DNA of 64,000 nucleotides from Mesorhizobium sp. L-8-3 (GCF_016756615.1 NZ_AP023262.1:3287501-3351500); one strand, 5' to 3'; shown: positions 1 through 10,410, numbered from the stretch's first letter. Notes: generated by a model not told the origin, from the sequence alone. Numbers and translations: made by a program.

Positions 1-1
1 C

Positions 2-3000
2 GGGGAGCCGGTCGACCAGGTGGTCGTCGACGTGTTGCAACGGTTGCCCGTGGCGACCGGATTGGCCATGCGCCGGCTGGACGGGCCGGGGCTCGCCGTG
101 CCCAAAACGCCGCGCGACCAGGTGCCGGCCAATCTGGGCCTGCCGGGCTTGTCGCCGGACGGGAAGCTGCGGTGGACCACCCGCTCCGACGGGTGGACGG
201 ATCTCGGCTGGGGGCTCGACGACGAGACCGGCGCCCCCGCGTTCGTCTCCCGGATCACTCCCGATCCGGTCAGCTTCCCCACCCGGGCGCTGAACACAGC
301 CGACTATCTGCAAGCCGTGCGCATGTTCCTGGCCGGAGAGCTGGACGCGGCCGACTACGACCGGTCCTGGCCGGTGGAACTGTCCTCGGGCCGGGACACC
401 CCACCCCGGCCGAGCACATTCTTCGACCTGCCTGGTGTCGGCGACGAGCCGCCGGACAATGGCGAGGAGCCGCCCGAAACACCCGAAGACGGCGAGGTGC
501 TTCCGGAACCGCCGCCGGACGCGAGCGGTCTGCTCGATGCGCTGCTGTTTCTGCCCAACTGGGCGTTCATGGACGGCGACGACGGCGAGGACGACCCGCT
601 TCGCCAGGCACTGGCCGTCACCGGTGAGGTGGACCAGTTGGTGGCCGACGTCCTGGAAGGTCTGTCCGAACGGGACCGCGCCGAACGCATTGCGGCTGCC
701 GCCCGCTCCGCGCGTGCCCTGCCCAGGCTGGAGCAGGCGTTGCGGACCCTTGCTGCCACCCCGGTGACCCGGCTGCCCGAATTGCTGCTGGAGGTCATCG
801 ACGCATATTCGCACCGGCTGGACGCCTGGGTCACCTCCCTGGCCTCGTGGCGACTGGCCCAGTTGCGTGGATCCGGTGTCGATGGAGTCCGCTTCGGCTG
901 CTACGGCTGGGTGGAGAACCTGGCGCCGCCGCTGCCCAGGGAAACGGTCGAGGTCGAAGTCGAGGACGGGGCGGACACGGCCACCGTCTCCCAGAAGGAC
1001 GGCTATATCCATGCACCATCGCTGCAGCATGCGGCGACCGCGGCCGTGCTGCGCTCGGGCTTCATCGGCAACCCCGGCAACGAGGCCTATGCCGTCAACC
1101 TGCATTCGCGGCGTACCCGGATCGCCCGCTGGCTGCTGGGCGCGGTACGTCGGGGGCAGAATCTGGGTTCGTTGCTGGGCTACCGGTTCGAGCGGTCCCT
1201 CCACGATGCCGGACTCGACCACCTCGTCGAACGGTTCCGTCGCCAGTTCCCCCTGCCTATCGTGCCGGAGCCGGAGGGGGCCGGCGCCGACGCGGACCTG
1301 TGGGCGCGCAGCGCGGAAAGCATCGCCGCGCGCAATGTCGTCGACGGGATGGCTCTCGTGCGGGCCGGCGCAGGCGTGCTCGACCAGTCGAGCGCCATAG
1401 ACGGAGCGCCGCTGGTGCCGGCCGCCGACCGGCCGGGAACTGCCGAGTTGCTGCGCGATCTCGCAGACTCCCTCGATGCCGTGGGCGACCTCGTGCTGGC
1501 CGAGAGCGTCCACCAGCTCGTCGGCGGCAATCCGATTCGCGCAGGGCTGGCAGCCGACACTTTGGGCCGCGGCGAGGACGTGCCTGATACGTTCCAGGTG
1601 GTGCGTACGCCGCACCGGGCCCGTGCGCTGACACACCGGGTGGCAGTTCTCCTGCCCGCAGAGCCATTCGGGCCGACCGGATGGCCGACCGCCGACCCCG
1701 TCGCCGCGCTCCATCCGGAGGTGGAGGCGTGGGTTGGACACCTGCTCGGCCCGGCCGCGGGCTGGATCCTGAGCGGCGTCCGGCGCGACCCAGGGGATCC
1801 GGAACCTGGCCAGCCCTTCGAGATCACCGCTGACCGGCTTGGGCTTGGTGCGCTGAGCGCGATGCTGGACGCGGCGGGCGCCGATCACGCCCGGTTGCAC
1901 GGCGCAGTCCGGCAAGCTTTCGGTGCCGCGCCGGGCGCGGCGGTGACGCTTGACGGTCCCGGCTGGAGCGGCCTGAGGGGCCGCGCGGTCCGGATACGGT
2001 CGCTGCTGGCCATGGCCCAACCCCTACTGGCGGAACATTTGCCTGGGCGCACGAGAAAGCCCGCGGACGTGGCGAACCTGCAGGCGCGGCTGGCCGGTTT
2101 CGCGGCCGCCCCGCTGGTCGCCAACCATCCCGACGCGGCGAAACTGCTTGCGCTGGCCACGAATCCGCCTGGGCCCGAGGGAGCGGAAGGCTGGTTGTCG
2201 AGCGCCCGGGCGGCGCTGGCCGAGGTGCTCGGCGCGGATATCCCGCTGCTACCCCAAATTGCCGGGCCGTCGCCGGGAGCTCGGGACATGCCGGGAGCGA
2301 TGATCGAGGACTGGTTGCGGCAAAACGCAAAGGTGCGGCCGGTGACCCGCACGCTGTACGAGACTTTGCTCGTCGCCGGGACCCGGGCTGGACGGGTGGA
2401 GCGGCTGCGAGCGGCGCAGGACCCGTCGGGCGAGGCCGATCCCTGGATCGGTGGCCCCTTCCGCGCCGGACCACGCCCGCAGGCCACGGCACATCTTGTA
2501 TGGCACGCGCCCGTCGAAACGGCAGGCGCGGCCTTCACCGGCCTGCTGTTCGACGAGTGGACGGAGTTGCTGCCGGGACTTGATCTGCCCGGTCCTCCCG
2601 GGCCGCTTACACGCAACCTCATCCCGGAGACCGAACTGACGGGCGTGGCGTTCCACTACGACCGACCGGACGCGAAGGCGCCGCACACCGTGCTCATCGC
2701 CGTGCCGCCCGACCTCGACCGCGGCTGGACCTCGGACGGCCTGGTCCAGGTGCTTCGCGAAACCCTCGAATTGGCCAAGTTGCGCGCCATCGACCTCGCG
2801 GACCTGCCTCTTCTGGGCGACCTTGTTCCCGCCATCCGGATCTCTCCCAACGGTGCGACCGGGCAGGCCCTTTCCAGAATAGAGACCCGCCGGCCCAACA
2901 CCGACCCGGAAGGACCGTTCAGGCTGGAGCCCGGACACCGCACGGACGATGTGGAAGCCGGTCTGGCCGCCCGGGTGCACGACCCTTTGTGGCTGCTCAC

Positions 3001-4492
3001 GCGCCAGTGGCAGTTCGGGGAGTTCACGGCCCAGGACTGCGGTTCGCCGGCGGTGATCCGCATGGCCGGCGAGAGCGCGCCGATCGACGCCTGGCGCCCC
3101 GCCGGGGCGCCGGACTGGGTGCGCTACGACATTCGTCGCGGTCCCCTGGATGCCCAGATCGAGGATGAGCCCGTGATTGTCGACGAGCGCCTGCGCGCCG
3201 AGGGTGGTGCTCAACTGCTCCGGATGCTCGACGACCAAGGGCTGCTCGCCGTCGCCACTGCCGCGCTCGTGCCCCACCGTCTCCCGGCGGAACAGGCTGA
3301 CGCCAGTCTCATTGGCCTGCTTGACGGACGACTGCCGGATGCAAAATCCGTGGCGGCGGCCATCGACGCCGGTACCTTTCCGACCGGACCTGATCCCAGG
3401 CTCGACGAGGTGATCCGCGCCTGGCGGGAGTGGTGGGAAAAGCAACTGGGTGAGAATGGCCCGGACTGTTTCGACGAGCATCGCTTCGAGCATGCGGCCG
3501 AGGTTTCGACTGGTGGTACGGTGCTGCTCGCGCAGGAGTACCTTGGCGACGGGCTGGACTGGTACAGTGTGGACGTCCACCCGGACCCCGACATCGAGGC
3601 GGCGCCCCCAGGGCCGCTCGGCACATTCGTCCATGAAAGCCTGCCGTCGCTGGTGCGCTATGGAGGACTTCCGGCGGACCGGTTCTGGGAGATGGAGGAT
3701 GCCAGGGTCGATCTCGGCGCGACGGAACTGTCCACGCTCGATACCGGTCGATTGCTGCTGATCTCATTCGCCACCGTGTACGGCAACGACTGGTTCCTGG
3801 CGCCGCTGGAGGTACCGGCAGGATCACTGACAGTGCTCAGGCAGGTGCTGGTGCGAGATGTATTCGGTCGCCTGCACAGGGTCGAACGGGCCGGCCGGGA
3901 GGATCCGTCCTGGTCTCTGTTCACGCTTCACAGTCAGGATCCGGATCACCGCGCCGCGTCAGGGCTGCTGATGCTGCCGACCGAACGCGGCCAGACGGGT
4001 GCGCCGCTCGAAAACGTTGTGCTGGGCCGCGACGAACTGGCGAACCTGGCATGGGCGGTGCAGCATCGCTACACCGATGGACGAGGTGACATGGTGGAGC
4101 GCCGGGACCGGTGGGCAAGCAGGGTTCCCGAGGCCGTTCCCATCGGCGAACTACCCCAGTACCGGGTGCAGACGGTGGTCCCGGACTACTGGTTCCCCCT
4201 GGTGCCGGAGGCCGTCCGGCCGGGGGCCATCCGATTCCGCCTCGCCACGCTGACCGGTCCCGGCCTGGACTCGCGTCCGGAAGGCCGGTTGATCAGGCCC
4301 AGGCAATGGGTCCATGAAGAGGAGGTGCCTCGTGACGGGGTGAGCCTGACGCGGCGCCCCGTGTTGGCCCGCTGGTTCGACGGATCGTCTCACATCTGGG
4401 TTCGCAGGGAGAAGGCGCCCGGCGCCGGGGAGGTATCCAGCGGTCTCGCCTTCGACACGGTTCGCCCGACCGAACCATGGCCGGGTGAATGA
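2..4492 (+). CDS. Very large hypothetical protein, 5' end outside the window
   Basis: The reading frame is open from base 2, so the true start is probably upstream; a GTG at 20 is the first start codon seen. About 1496 residues are visible. There is no signal peptide or membrane segment. An acidic, proline-rich linker lies near residues 140-175. A conserved-looking block 'DPLWLLTRQWQFGEF' sits near nt 2980-3025, about two thirds along. Phrases of the kind DPLW-L-RQWQ-GEF occur in large uncharacterised bacterial proteins; I do not recognise a family with known function. The next gene, 81 bp downstream on the same strand, encodes an OmpA-like domain protein, suggesting a joint role. Function unknown; a link to cell-envelope or injection-type particles is only a guess. 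Confidence 0.8.
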   Translation, partial: GEPVDQVVVDVLQRLPVATGLAMRRLDGPGLAVPKTPRDQVPANLGLPGLSPDGKLRWTTRSDGWTDLGWGLDDETGAPAFVSRITPDPVSFPTRALNTADYLQAVRMFLAGELDAADYDRSWPVELSSGRDTPPRPSTFFDLPGVGDEPPDNGEEPPETPEDGEVLPEPPPDASGLLDALLFLPNWAFMDGDDGEDDPLRQALAVTGEVDQLVADVLEGLSERDRAERIAAAARSARALPRLEQALRTLAATPVTRLPELLLEVIDAYSHRLDAWVTSLASWRLAQLRGSGVDGVRFGCYGWVENLAPPLPRETVEVEVEDGADTATVSQKDGYIHAPSLQHAATAAVLRSGFIGNPGNEAYAVNLHSRRTRIARWLLGAVRRGQNLGSLLGYRFERSLHDAGLDHLVERFRRQFPLPIVPEPEGAGADADLWARSAESIAARNVVDGMALVRAGAGVLDQSSAIDGAPLVPAADRPGTAELLRDLADSLDAVGDLVLAESVHQLVGGNPIRAGLAADTLGRGEDVPDTFQVVRTPHRARALTHRVAVLLPAEPFGPTGWPTADPVAALHPEVEAWVGHLLGPAAGWILSGVRRDPGDPEPGQPFEITADRLGLGALSAMLDAAGADHARLHGAVRQAFGAAPGAAVTLDGPGWSGLRGRAVRIRSLLAMAQPLLAEHLPGRTRKPADVANLQARLAGFAAAPLVANHPDAAKLLALATNPPGPEGAEGWLSSARAALAEVLGADIPLLPQIAGPSPGARDMPGAMIEDWLRQNAKVRPVTRTLYETLLVAGTRAGRVERLRAAQDPSGEADPWIGGPFRAGPRPQATAHLVWHAPVETAGAAFTGLLFDEWTELLPGLDLPGPPGPLTRNLIPETELTGVAFHYDRPDAKAPHTVLIAVPPDLDRGWTSDGLVQVLRETLELAKLRAIDLADLPLLGDLVPAIRISPNGATGQALSRIETRRPNTDPEGPFRLEPGHRTDDVEAGLAARVHDPLWLLTRQWQFGEFTAQDCGSPAVIRMAGESAPIDAWRPAGAPDWVRYDIRRGPLDAQIEDEPVIVDERLRAEGGAQLLRMLDDQGLLAVATAALVPHRLPAEQADASLIGLLDGRLPDAKSVAAAIDAGTFPTGPDPRLDEVIRAWREWWEKQLGENGPDCFDEHRFEHAAEVSTGGTVLLAQEYLGDGLDWYSVDVHPDPDIEAAPPGPLGTFVHESLPSLVRYGGLPADRFWEMEDARVDLGATELSTLDTGRLLLISFATVYGNDWFLAPLEVPAGSLTVLRQVLVRDVFGRLHRVERAGREDPSWSLFTLHSQDPDHRAASGLLMLPTERGQTGAPLENVVLGRDELANLAWAVQHRYTDGRGDMVERRDRWASRVPEAVPIGELPQYRVQTVVPDYWFPLVPEAVRPGAIRFRLATLTGPGLDSRPEGRLIRPRQWVHEEEVPRDGVSLTRRPVLARWFDGSSHIWVRREKAPGAGEVSSGLAFDTVRPTEPWPGE

Positions 4493-4573
4493 CGCCGTCC
4501 ACCGCGCCGGAGAAGCCGCCATGCCGCTTCATCCGATCCGATCGATCATCCAGTGGCGAAAAGGAGAAAACCG

Positions 4574-5044
4574 ATGCGACTCCAGGCTCTTACCTTCGAC
4601 GGCTACGGCTCGGGTCAGACCGATTTCGCTGCCCTTGTCAGCAACACGCCGCAGCCGGACATGAACATGCTGCTCACCGTGGTCGACATCATCGCGGGGC
4701 AGGTCACCCAACCTGTCGCCAATCAGTTCATATCAATCATTGTGGTTGGGCATTCAGATCGGCAGGACAACCCGAATTTCAGTTGCGACCAGCGGCGCGA
4801 AAGCGAGATCACCGCGGCAAGGGATCGAGCGGATTCAGCCTGGAGCTGGATCAAGTCGACCGTAAGCAGCCGGGCGGCTGAAGCGGGCTTCGATGCCGGC
4901 GAATGGTGGGAGACCTCACCCCAGGTGACCTGGGGAATGGTCTTTGCGGCGACTGGCATGCTGCGGCATGATCCACCGAGCGATGCGGAACGCCGGCTCA
5001 ATCGCCGCGTGGTAATCTTGGTCAGCCTGTTCAATCCACAGTAG
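4574..5044 (+). CDS. Small OmpA-like domain protein
   Basis: The product is 156 residues. A GTG at 4553 is in frame, but the ATG at 4574 has a good ribosome-binding site (AAGGAG) just before it and is preferred. The C-terminal two thirds show the OmpA-like peptidoglycan-binding pattern: a 'VVGHSDRQD' strand and turn, a helix with 'SEITAARDRADSAWSWI', and a closing 'NRRVVILVSL' strand. The first 40 residues lack a convincing signal peptide, which is odd for a peptidoglycan binder; it may act as a module of a larger assembly with the upstream giant protein. It converges with the serine hydrolase gene, whose stop is 44 bp away. Domain call fairly sure, role unknown. Confidence 0.7.
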   Translation: MRLQALTFDGYGSGQTDFAALVSNTPQPDMNMLLTVVDIIAGQVTQPVANQFISIIVVGHSDRQDNPNFSCDQRRESEITAARDRADSAWSWIKSTVSSRAAEAGFDAGEWWETSPQVTWGMVFAATGMLRHDPPSDAERRLNRRVVILVSLFNPQ

Positions 5045-5087
5045 AACCACGGCAGCTGTCGCGTCCGCCACCCGTCCAACATGCAAC

Positions 5088-6098
5088 TCAGGCAAACAGG
5101 AAGGAAGCCAGTGTTTCGTCGACGATACGGGACATGGGCACAATGGAGGCGTCGTTCACGAAACGCAGATTCTGGAAAACCACCACGAAAAAGCGTTCCG
5201 TGGAGTTTTCGCGAATTATGGCTCCCTCGGAAGCTACCTGCGTGCCGTTGTTCAGTGGTCCCAGGCCGATCTTCGAATGCAGCGTCACGAACTGGACGTC
5301 GACGGTCCTGTTGAGCAACAGGTGAAGACGTGGCGGCAGAAGCGCCTGAAAGAGCAGGTTGAGCATTGCCTCGTCGCTTACGCCATCCACCAGGCTACGG
5401 TCGAACAGGAGTGCATACAGCCTCGCCATCTCTCGCACGGAAGTTGCCTGAGCCACCGGGGTATCGTTGAGACAGGCAATTCGTTGCGGAGGAAAGCCGT
5501 TGCCGAAGTCTCCGCAAAGCCAGATGCCGTTCTGGGCGGAAGGGTCGAAAAAACCTGCTTCCGTCACCGCCTTGGTGAGATAGCCGAAGCCGAGACCATG
5601 GATACATTGGCCGGCCGACACGTTGTTGCCTTCGACGATCGCATTGGACAGATTGGTAAAGAAGCCCAAGGAAAAATTGACTGTGCCGGTTGCCGGGTCG
5701 AACTCGAACACCTGTTCATAGCGCGGCACAAGGAAGCTGTCGGCCAACGCGGCCAACTGCGGCACCCGCTGGTCGCGGATCACCGGGTCGAAGTTGCTGC
5801 GCAGAGCCTGGAAAACGTCGGCCGCCGAAGGCTGCAGGTCGGCAAGCAGTTCGTTGGCCGCCTTGCGAAGTTCGAAGGCGGCATACATGGCCGCTACCTT
5901 CAAGAGGCTTGCGGAATAATGCATCTCGGTTTCGCGTTGCCCTGCAAACCCGCGGGAGCCGGATGGGTTCATGTCGACGATGATGATGGGCGCCGTTCCC
6001 GGCGGATTGCCGGAAGCGGCCATCGCATTGTCGAAAGCGTTCTGTAACGCCGGGTCGCGCAGCAGCGGATCGGTCTTGGGATCAGGAAACGGTCTCAT
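5088..6098 (-). CDS. Serine hydrolase, class A beta-lactamase fold
   Basis: The product is 336 residues. A serine-x-x-lysine motif, 'SLLK' at about residues 64-67 inside 'YSASLLKVAAMYAAFELR', matches the nucleophile helix of class A beta-lactamases and penicillin-binding-protein-like hydrolases. A 'HSKIGLG' stretch near residue 284 resembles the KTG box. There is no signal peptide, so it is unlikely to be a periplasmic beta-lactamase; related cytoplasmic or particle-associated serine hydrolases exist. The Shine-Dalgarno site is weak. It converges with the OmpA-like gene. Catalytic fold likely; substrate unknown, and resistance function should not be assumed. Confidence 0.72.
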   Translation of the reverse strand: MRPFPDPKTDPLLRDPALQNAFDNAMAASGNPPGTAPIIIVDMNPSGSRGFAGQRETEMHYSASLLKVAAMYAAFELRKAANELLADLQPSAADVFQALRSNFDPVIRDQRVPQLAALADSFLVPRYEQVFEFDPATGTVNFSLGFFTNLSNAIVEGNNVSAGQCIHGLGFGYLTKAVTEAGFFDPSAQNGIWLCGDFGNGFPPQRIACLNDTPVAQATSVREMARLYALLFDRSLVDGVSDEAMLNLLFQALLPPRLHLLLNRTVDVQFVTLHSKIGLGPLNNGTQVASEGAIIRENSTERFFVVVFQNLRFVNDASIVPMSRIVDETLASFLFA

Positions 6099-6173
6099 GA
6101 CAAACGCCTATGGTCTGAGATGCATTCGCTTGGAAGCAAGGCTCGTTGCTTCGCCAACTGGCATCGGCTCGAC

Positions 6174-6734
6174 CTACTGCAAACCCGTGGCGCGAGACGC
6201 ACGCACGCACCACACGCCGGCTTTCTTCGTCTCATCCTGTGGTCGGACGAGAGTTGTCGGCGCGCTGAAGGTGACCGTGGCGTACAGGTTTCCGTCACCA
6301 GGCCATCGTGTGGTCGTCCAGAAGTCTGTCTCGCTCCGGCTCATCGGCGGGAGTTTATACTGCCCGAACTCGCCCTCGTGATGCTTCCACGATTCCCCCT
6401 CGAGGCTCGTAAGCTCAGCCATGGATGGAAGCTGCCAGCCCATCGAGCCGTACGGGCCGCCTTGGCCAAGGGTCGCACAGCGTTCCATGGCGTCGCCGAT
6501 GGTCACGGGCTCTTCAAAGACCTTGGTGCTGAACACGAGGCACGTCTGCTTGTCCAGAAAGGCCTCTCCCCCGTGCTCGGCAAGCAGAAAAAATCGCTGG
6601 GCATCAAGAGGATCGCGTGTGCGCTTGTGAACGACGCCGCATGCCTCCTCCTGCGCGCTCAGCGGCGAGATGGAAAGCGCCAGACCCAATGCCACTCCCA
6701 GCTTGAAGCCTATATATGTCCTGATTGCACGCAT
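6174..6734 (-). CDS. Secreted DUF1566 (Lcl C-terminal)-like protein
   Basis: The start at 6734 is chosen because AGGAG lies a few bases before it; a longer frame to 6761 lacks such a site. The product has 186 residues. It starts with a signal peptide (charged MRAIR, hydrophobic run, cleavage near 'LSAQ-EE'). The mature part has the pattern 'GWQLPSMAELTSLE' and later 'DFWTTTRWPG', as in DUF1566/Lcl C-terminal domains, which fold like C-type lectins or sulfatase-modifying-factor domains. Four cysteines suggest disulfides in the periplasm. It follows the serine hydrolase gene's start by 76 bp on the same strand, so the two may be cotranscribed with this gene first. Function unknown. Confidence 0.65.
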   Translation of the reverse strand: MRAIRTYIGFKLGVALGLALSISPLSAQEEACGVVHKRTRDPLDAQRFFLLAEHGGEAFLDKQTCLVFSTKVFEEPVTIGDAMERCATLGQGGPYGSMGWQLPSMAELTSLEGESWKHHEGEFGQYKLPPMSRSETDFWTTTRWPGDGNLYATVTFSAPTTLVRPQDETKKAGVWCVRASRATGLQ

Positions 6735-7246
6735 GACCTTCTCCTGAAAACGCGAGTGCATCTACAAAGATCGAGCGAACAGTTTTCGATGGCAGATTGG
6801 TTTTGCCTGGTAGAAGTGACAGTTGTTGAGTAACTGTCGCAAAAATTCTCAGCCATTTCCGAGAAGCATAGTAATCCAATCGGCCGCACTGGTCTATGAG
6901 GCCGGCTTGGTTAAAGGATGCGCATTGTCGGATTTCAACGCAGGTGATTGCAAGCAAGCCTCCGACGGCTGCGCCCGCAAGAGGACCGCAAATGTTCGGC
7001 ATCTGCCACAGGCGCCGACCTTCCAGGTCGCCGGCCATGGCATCGTCGGCAACCTCTTCGCCATCCTGCCCAGGCTCCAAGAGGCGCTTTGATGCCTTGC
7101 CGGTGACCAGAGAGTGGCGGCTGGCGCTGGAATGGAAACCACCCGCTCGGCCCGATACGGACGTCTGGCGCCGGGGGAGTGACGGGAGGCCGAATTGCTG
7201 TCATGAGGGGGCGCGCTGGTGAGGGCGCGAAGGAGGGATTCGTCTG
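6735..7246. other. Intergenic region with one inverted repeat
   Basis: This 512-bp region separates a minus-strand gene from pntA. No frame gives a convincing protein, although a minus-strand frame near 6950-7000 contains a hydrophobic 'GPLAGAAVGGLLAI' run that might be a gene remnant. A perfect 7-bp inverted repeat, GACAGTT / AACTGTC, lies at 6818-6824 and 6832-6838 with a 7-nt loop. It could be an operator or part of a hairpin in the leader of either divergent gene. Confidence 0.4.
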
Positions 7247-8818
7247 ATGAAGATAGGTGCGCTGAAGGAAACATCTCCGGGAGAGACGCGGGTTGCGGTG
7301 ACCCCGTCCTCGGCGGCGCATCTGACGAAACTCGGCCATCAGGTCTTCGTCGAGTCCGGTGCGGGTGCGGCCTCCGGTTTTGCCGATGCCGACTATGAGA
7401 AGGCGGGCGTTGCCGTCGTCAAATCCGCTGGGGATCTCGCCGAGGCGGTGGACGTCGTGGTCAAGGTACGCCAGCCGGCCGAGGCCGAACTCGACCGCAT
7501 GAGGACGGGGCAGACCCTGGTCTCCTTCTTCTACCCCGGCCAGAACGAAGGCTTGCTGAAGCGCGCCAACAGCAAGGGCATCACCGCCGTCGCCATGGAC
7601 ATGGTGCCGCGCATCAGCAGAGCCCAGAAGATGGACGCTCTGTCGTCGATGGCCAACATCGCCGGCTATCGGGCGGTGATCGAGGCGGCCAACAATTTCG
7701 GCCGTTTCTTCACCGGCCAGGTCACGGCGGCCGGCAAGGTGGCGCCGGCCAAGGTGCTGGTCATCGGGGCGGGTGTCGCCGGCCTTGCCGCCATCGGCGC
7801 GGCGCGCGGCCTCGGCGCCATCGTGCGCGCCTTCGACGTAAGGCCCGAAGTGGCCGAACAGATCGAATCGATGGGCGGCGAATTCCTGTTCCTCGACTTC
7901 TCCGACCAGCAGGATGGCGCTTCCACGGGCGGCTATGCCGCGCCGTCGTCTCCCGAATTCCGCGCCAAGCAGCTCGAGCTGTTCCGTTCCCAGGCACCGG
8001 AGGTCGACGTGGTCATCACCACGGCCCTGATCCCCGGCCGCGATGCGCCGAAACTGTGGACCGCCGACATGGTGGCCGCGATGAAGACCGGCTCCGTGGT
8101 CGTCGACCTTGCGGCCGAGCGCGGCGGCAATTGCGACCTGACCGTTCCGGACCAGAAGATCGTCACCGAGAACGGCGTCACCATCGTCGGCTACACCGAT
8201 TTCCCGAGCCGCATGGGCGCGCAGGCCTCCGAACTCTATGCCAACAACATCCGGCATTTCATCGCCGATCTCACGCCCGGCAAGGACGGCGTCATCAACC
8301 ACAATATGGAGGATGACGTGATCCGCGGCGCGACCATTGCGCATGACGGCGCCGTCACCTTTCCGCCGCCGCCGCCGAAGATCAAGGCCATAGCGGTGCA
8401 GAAACCGAAGGAGAAGCCGAAGGAACCGACAGCCGAGGAGCGCCGGGCCAAGGAACTCGTCGCTTTCCGGGCGCAAACCCGCTCGCAGTTCACGCTGCTC
8501 GGCATCGGCGCCGTGCTGATGCTGATCGTCGGCCTCTACGCGCCTCCAAGCTTCCTCAGCCATTTCATCGTTTTCGTGCTCGCCTGCTTCGTCGGCTTCC
8601 AGGTGATCTGGAACGTCAGCCATTCGCTCCATACGCCCTTGATGGCCGTCACCAACGCGATCTCAGGTATCATCATCCTGGGCGCGCTGCTGCAGATCGG
8701 GCTCGGCTCGTGGTGGGTCGTCACTCTTTCCGCCATCTCGGTGCTGATCGCGACGATCAACATCGTCGGCGGCTTCCTCGTCACCCGGCGAATGCTCGCC
8801 ATGTTCCAGAAGTCGTAG
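7247..8818 (+). CDS. pntA: NAD(P) transhydrogenase subunit alpha
   Basis: With PntB this membrane enzyme uses the proton gradient to move hydride from NADH to NADP+. The 523-residue product carries the N-terminal AlaDH/PNT domain ('[20 protein letters not shown]'), the NAD-binding Rossmann part with 'GAGVAG' at about residues 173-179 and '[16 protein letters not shown]', then after a charged linker (about 380-410) a membrane part with four hydrophobic segments. This is the fused alpha form known from Escherichia coli, not the split PntAA/PntAB form of Rhodospirillum. AAGGAGGG lies upstream of the ATG. It is followed 9 bp later by pntB, with which it surely forms an operon. Confidence 0.96.
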   Translation: MKIGALKETSPGETRVAVTPSSAAHLTKLGHQVFVESGAGAASGFADADYEKAGVAVVKSAGDLAEAVDVVVKVRQPAEAELDRMRTGQTLVSFFYPGQNEGLLKRANSKGITAVAMDMVPRISRAQKMDALSSMANIAGYRAVIEAANNFGRFFTGQVTAAGKVAPAKVLVIGAGVAGLAAIGAARGLGAIVRAFDVRPEVAEQIESMGGEFLFLDFSDQQDGASTGGYAAPSSPEFRAKQLELFRSQAPEVDVVITTALIPGRDAPKLWTADMVAAMKTGSVVVDLAAERGGNCDLTVPDQKIVTENGVTIVGYTDFPSRMGAQASELYANNIRHFIADLTPGKDGVINHNMEDDVIRGATIAHDGAVTFPPPPPKIKAIAVQKPKEKPKEPTAEERRAKELVAFRAQTRSQFTLLGIGAVLMLIVGLYAPPSFLSHFIVFVLACFVGFQVIWNVSHSLHTPLMAVTNAISGIIILGALLQIGLGSWWVVTLSAISVLIATINIVGGFLVTRRMLAMFQKS

Positions 8819-8827
8819 GGGATCGAC

Positions 8828-10264
8828 ATGGAATACGGAATAACGACGGCGATCTATGTTGTCGCTGCCATTCTCTTCATCCTGTCGCTCGGCGGCCTGT
8901 CGGGACAGGAAAGCGCCAAACGCGCCGTCTGGTACGGCATCGTCGGCATGGCGCTCGCCATGCTTGCCACCTTGTTCGGCGCCGGTTCGGGAAACTGGTA
9001 CCTGACGGCCGTCATGATCGCCTTCGGCGCGCTTGCCGGCTGGTACGTCGCCAACCGCGTCCAGATGACGGAGATGCCGCAACTGGTCGCGGCGCTGCAT
9101 TCCTTTGTCGGCCTCGCCGCGGTCTTCATCGGGATCAACGCCGAAATCGCGCTGATGGACGTAATCGCGGTGCGCGCCTCCGGCGCGGCCGAGACCTTCA
9201 CAGGTTTCTCCGCGGTCCTGGCGCACAAGACGACTGCCGAGATCGCCGTGCTGAAGGTCGAGGTGTTCCTCGGCATCTTCATCGGCGCAGTCACGTTCAC
9301 GGGCTCGATCGTCGCCTTCGGCAAGCTGGCCGGCAAGATCGACGGCAAGGCGAAGAAGTATCCCGGCGGCCACGCCCTCAATGCCGGTGCCGCGCTGATC
9401 TGCCTTGCGCTGGGCGTCGCCTACTGCATCGGCGCCGGCATCTGGACGCTGATCCTGATCGCGCTGTTCGCCGGCTTCATCGGCTGGCACCTGATCATGG
9501 GCATCGGCGGGGCCGACATGCCGGTGGTGGTATCGATGCTCAACAGCTATTCCGGCTGGGCGGCCGCCGCTATCGGCTTCACATTGGGCAACGACCTCCT
9601 GATCGTCACCGGGGCGCTGGTCGGCTCGTCCGGCGCCATCCTCAGCTACATCATGTGCAAGGCGATGAACCGCAGCTTCGTCTCGGTCATCCTGGGCGGC
9701 TTCGGGGGCCCGCAGCAGTCGACGATGCAGATCGACGGCGAGCAGGTCGCCATCGATGCCGATGGCGTGGCCGCGGCCCTCAACGACGCCGACAGCGTCA
9801 TCATCGTGCCGGGCTACGGCATGGCGGTGTCGCAGGCCCAGCAGTCCGTCAGCGAGCTGACCCGCAAGCTGCGCACCGCGGGCAAGGAGGTGCGCTTCGC
9901 CATCCATCCGGTCGCCGGCCGCCTTCCCGGCCACATGAATGTGCTGCTCGCCGAAGCCAAGGTGCCCTACGACATCGTGCTGGAGATGGACGAGATCAAC
10001 GAGGACTTCCCCGGCACGGATGTCGTCATCGTCATCGGCTCCAACGATATCGTGAATCCGGCCGCGCAGGAGGATCCCGCGAGCCCGATCGCCGGCATGC
10101 CGGTGCTGGAAGTCTGGAAAGCCAAGAACGTCTTCGTCTCCAAGCGCGGCCAGGGCACGGGCTATTCCGGCATCGAGAACCCGCTGTTCTTCAAGGAGAA
10201 CACGCGCATGTTCTATGGCGACGCCAAGAAGTCGATCGATCAGCTGCTCCCTATGCTCGGCTGA
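8828..10264 (+). CDS. pntB: NAD(P) transhydrogenase subunit beta
   Basis: This is the beta subunit of the proton-translocating transhydrogenase, providing most of the membrane channel and the NADP(H)-binding domain III. Length is 478 residues, normal for the family. The first 260 residues hold a series of hydrophobic segments. The C-terminal domain shows the family motif '[12 protein letters not shown]' (about residues 325-336) and '[10 protein letters not shown]', which contacts NADP(H). It follows pntA directly with an AGGGG site before the ATG. A long hairpin just downstream probably ends the transcript. Confidence 0.96.
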   Translation: MEYGITTAIYVVAAILFILSLGGLSGQESAKRAVWYGIVGMALAMLATLFGAGSGNWYLTAVMIAFGALAGWYVANRVQMTEMPQLVAALHSFVGLAAVFIGINAEIALMDVIAVRASGAAETFTGFSAVLAHKTTAEIAVLKVEVFLGIFIGAVTFTGSIVAFGKLAGKIDGKAKKYPGGHALNAGAALICLALGVAYCIGAGIWTLILIALFAGFIGWHLIMGIGGADMPVVVSMLNSYSGWAAAAIGFTLGNDLLIVTGALVGSSGAILSYIMCKAMNRSFVSVILGGFGGPQQSTMQIDGEQVAIDADGVAAALNDADSVIIVPGYGMAVSQAQQSVSELTRKLRTAGKEVRFAIHPVAGRLPGHMNVLLAEAKVPYDIVLEMDEINEDFPGTDVVIVIGSNDIVNPAAQEDPASPIAGMPVLEVWKAKNVFVSKRGQGTGYSGIENPLFFKENTRMFYGDAKKSIDQLLPMLG

Positions 10265-10285
10265 TCCACCGATTTGGGCGCAGCG

Positions 10286-10320
10286 AAGAGGTCGCGAAGT
10301 CGGTGACTTCGCTGCCTCTT
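10286..10320 (+). terminator. Hairpin downstream of pntB
   Basis: A perfect 8-bp stem GCGAAGTC / GACTTCGC (10294-10301 with 10305-10312, loop GGT) is extended by an outer AAGAGG / CCTCTT pairing. It begins about 22 bp after the pntB stop. No T tract follows, so it is a terminator candidate only, possibly one that stabilises the 3' end. Confidence 0.45.
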
Positions 10321-10410
10321 GGCGTGCTCGGGTTTGGCCAACTCCACGGAGAGTTTGTCCAGTGATGCCCCTGCTGGAAAAGCGGACGGTCCACGCTTCG
10401 CAACGCGTAG

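Noticed and set aside
2249..3634. 461-codon minus-strand frame opposite the giant gene
   Set aside because: Lies fully antisense to a well-formed coding frame, has no ribosome-binding site and no protein motif; typical of GC-rich shadow frames.
5088..6098. Antibiotic-resistance beta-lactamase
   Set aside because: Fold motifs fit but there is no signal peptide and the surroundings are not resistance-related.
6935..8632. 565-codon minus-strand frame opposite pntA
   Set aside because: His/Arg/Asp-rich shadow of pntA codons.
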